NCBI GenBank assembly: GCA_020723965.1
Contig: DYHW01000001.1
Coordinates: 544,587 to 608,586, forward strand
Direction of reading: 5' to 3'
DNA: 64,000 nt
Source of the DNA: Melioribacter sp.
GTDB lineage: Bacteria > Bacteroidota > Ignavibacteria > Ignavibacteriales > Melioribacteraceae
This document shows positions 62,558-64,000 of the stretch, piece by piece (the first letter of the stretch is position 1; each line of letters opens with the position of its first letter). The notes under the pieces are model-generated. The model had not been told where the DNA came from, searched no databases, and saw nothing but the letters and a program-made list of their open reading frames with translations. The position numbers and the translations under genes are program-made.

Positions 62558-63134
62558 ATTGCCGCTTTTTCTCAGCAGCTGCATGATGCTCGGTATTGAC
62601 GGAATGAAGCACGGTGGTTCGCATAACGAAAAAACTCAACAGCAAAAAACTGTAGTAAAAGAATCAATAGTAGATGGAATAAGAATAACTGTAGAATTTC
62701 CGCCGTATACTTTAGCTGATGAATTAGTATATAAGGTCAACCTCTATGATGTCCGTGAAAAATTAATTATCTCCGATGCGTTAATTTCATTGATTGTAAC
62801 TCCGGATAACGATCGGAGCCACGATTCACATTCCGATCACAGTAAGATGCAAGAAATGAAATTTTCTCCGGATGAAATAAAAAATGGGGCATATATTTTT
62901 CGACCAATCATTAAAGATACAGGCGCATATAAATTTATTTTCGTTTTAGATAGAGTTGGAAATTTCAATATTGTTCCGCCAATTGAAGTTGAGCAAAACA
63001 TTCAACTATCAAGTCAAATGGATATGCACTCAGAAGACGGTGATAATATGGAAGGATCTGGTATATCCCATGTTGTCTTAATGGGCTCCGTCTCTATGGC
63101 AATAATGATGCTCTTTATGTTAAAATTGTTTTAA
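62532..63134 (+). CDS. Lipoprotein with His/Met-rich regions
   Basis: The 200 residues begin with a lipobox (LLPLFLSSC). An Ig-like middle follows (ESIVDGIRITVEFPPYTLADELVYKVNLYDV). It has metal-ligand-rich stretches (DNDRSHDSHSDHSKMQEMKF, SSQMDMHSEDGDNMEG) and a C-terminal hydrophobic helix (SHVVLMGSVSMAIMMLFMLKLF). It probably binds copper or silver in the periplasm. The first eight codons lie in the direct repeat. No family name is recognised. Confidence 0.75.
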   Translation: MYKIYLTFLLPLFLSSCMMLGIDGMKHGGSHNEKTQQQKTVVKESIVDGIRITVEFPPYTLADELVYKVNLYDVREKLIISDALISLIVTPDNDRSHDSHSDHSKMQEMKFSPDEIKNGAYIFRPIIKDTGAYKFIFVLDRVGNFNIVPPIEVEQNIQLSSQMDMHSEDGDNMEGSGISHVVLMGSVSMAIMMLFMLKLF

Positions 63135-63183
63135 AAATATACTAACTATCGAAATACGAAACCATATACCCAAGGAGGTTACA

Positions 63184-63675
63184 ATGAAACGAACAGCTTT
63201 TTTCTTAGTGCTGTTGCTTGTTCTCGCAGCAAGCGATGGCTTCGCACAACATCACGGCGGTGGTGCGGCTAACCGTGTCAACAGAAAAAACCCTGCAAGG
63301 GCAGCGCTCCTTTCTATCCAACCGCTTCCTGTTGATTTAGGAAATTTCTACACGGGCAACTGGGAAAGAGGAATTCTTTATACTACTGCAGAGCTTGCGC
63401 TTTTTATACCAGCATTGGTTTTGATTGAACGGAATAGCTGGGCATGGGGAATGCATAATTATTCATATAATTATGGTACGGATTATCGTCGTTCATGGAC
63501 GAATGCAGAACGAAACCAGTTCTATTATTTGCTGACTGGATACGTAGTAGTAAAGATCATTAGCGCGTTTGATGCAGGGTATTCAGCGGAACGATATAAT
63601 CAAAATCTCTCGTTGCGCTACGATCCACAGACTAACGCAAAGGCGCTCTCGTTGAACATCCCGTTTTCTTTTTAA
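63184..63675 (+). CDS. Unknown secreted protein (DUF5683-like)
   Basis: The 163 residues have a signal peptide (TAFFLVLLLVLAASDGFA), a HHGGG head, and RAALLSIQPLPVDLGNFYTGNWERGILYTTAELALFIPALVLIERN, which resembles the small membrane proteins annotated DUF5683. About two hydrophobic segments follow, ending SLNIPFSF. AAGGAGG precedes the start. It is the last gene of the copper island in the window. The relation to metals is inferred only from location and the His-rich head. Confidence 0.7.
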   Translation: MKRTAFFLVLLLVLAASDGFAQHHGGGAANRVNRKNPARAALLSIQPLPVDLGNFYTGNWERGILYTTAELALFIPALVLIERNSWAWGMHNYSYNYGTDYRRSWTNAERNQFYYLLTGYVVVKIISAFDAGYSAERYNQNLSLRYDPQTNAKALSLNIPFSF

Positions 63676-64000
63676 TTCACTTTGCACACTGTAAGTTGAT
63701 TAATACCTAATACCGTTTCAAAAAATAATTGAACTGTCAAAAGACTTAAATTCAGAAAGATTCAGAGATGGCATTAAAAGATATGTGTAATCACTTCGTG
63801 CCTTCTTCCGGGAATTTCGTGTAATAGAGGAGAAGAATAATTAACGAAGAGACTCGAAGTAGAACGAAGAAACAGAAAAATGGTAAATGAGAAAATCTTT
63901 CTGTAAGGAAAAGAACCTGCGCTTGCAAAGAACAGGGCTATAGAATTATAATATTGACGGGAATATTTTTGTTTTCCCGCCGTTTGGGGGATAAATTTAT
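63676..64000. other. Window end, no gene recognised
   Basis: It is AT-rich with no convincing frame. GGGGGA near 63986 follows a TTTTCCCGCC stretch. Nothing else is supported. Confidence 0.3.

Overview
The window looks like a chromosome segment of a low-G+C, anaerobic or facultative member of the Ignavibacteria/Bacteroidota side of the FCB group. The evidence is a secreted multihaem cytochrome ending in a type IX secretion sorting domain (the NYPNPFNP start is typical of Ignavibacteria), an IleRS with the GIHHVMAR form of the HIGH motif seen in Bacteroidota, and many very AT-rich intergenic stretches. The exact taxon is inference.

Region 1 (1-14.8 kb) opens with the 3' end of phosphate acetyltransferase. 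It then carries a 13-kb, almost gapless hydrogenase/electron-transfer operon. A QmoC/HdrC-like membrane Fe-S protein is followed by a HdrA(N-half)-NuoE fusion, a thioredoxin-like [2Fe-2S] protein and a NuoF/HydB flavoprotein. Next come five regulator-like genes (DRTGG, CBS+ATPase, DRTGG, PHP, GHKL ATPase), a 1087-residue fusion of a HydA-type ferredoxin region with a HdrA C-half and a second complete HdrA, an MvhD protein, a small unknown protein, [NiFe]-hydrogenase small and large subunits, a clear terminator and a maturation protease. The chassis of an electron-bifurcating HydABC enzyme appears to be joined to a [NiFe] hydrogenase, HdrA flavin modules and a membrane subunit. One HdrA is split across two polypeptides. 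This is the strongest candidate for an undescribed system.

Region 2 (14.9-32.1 kb) is mostly housekeeping: glutathione peroxidase, a MITE-like element, 4-alpha-glucanotransferase, B12-dependent ribonucleotide reductase, a YggS-DivIVA-PNP-membrane coiled-coil operon, IleRS, a DksA-like protein with a histone-like tail, LspA and RluD. Convergent to these are HydF and aspartate ammonia-lyase, which imply an [FeFe] hydrogenase elsewhere in the genome.

Region 3 (32.2-42.1 kb) holds a nine-haem T9SS-exported cytochrome, a HisA-family isomerase, a cyclic-nucleotide-binding protein, a universal stress protein, an eIF2B-like protein, a TPR protein, and a membrane histidine kinase with an NtrC-type regulator.

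Region 4 (42.2-49.0 kb) is a type III restriction-modification island: mod, a Bro-N gene flanked by a duplicated mod tail, two accessory genes and res. The mod gene contains palindromic repeats in its reading frame.

Region 5 (49.4-63.7 kb) is a copper/silver island: a CusA-type RND pump, TolC-like channel, CusB adaptor, metal-binding periplasmic proteins, a methionine-rich secreted protein, outer-membrane proteins, DUF2231-like membrane proteins and a multicopper oxidase with reversed domain order. A perfect 464-bp direct repeat, a truncated gene start, a gene-tail relic and a MITE-like element show that this island was assembled recently by duplication and insertion.
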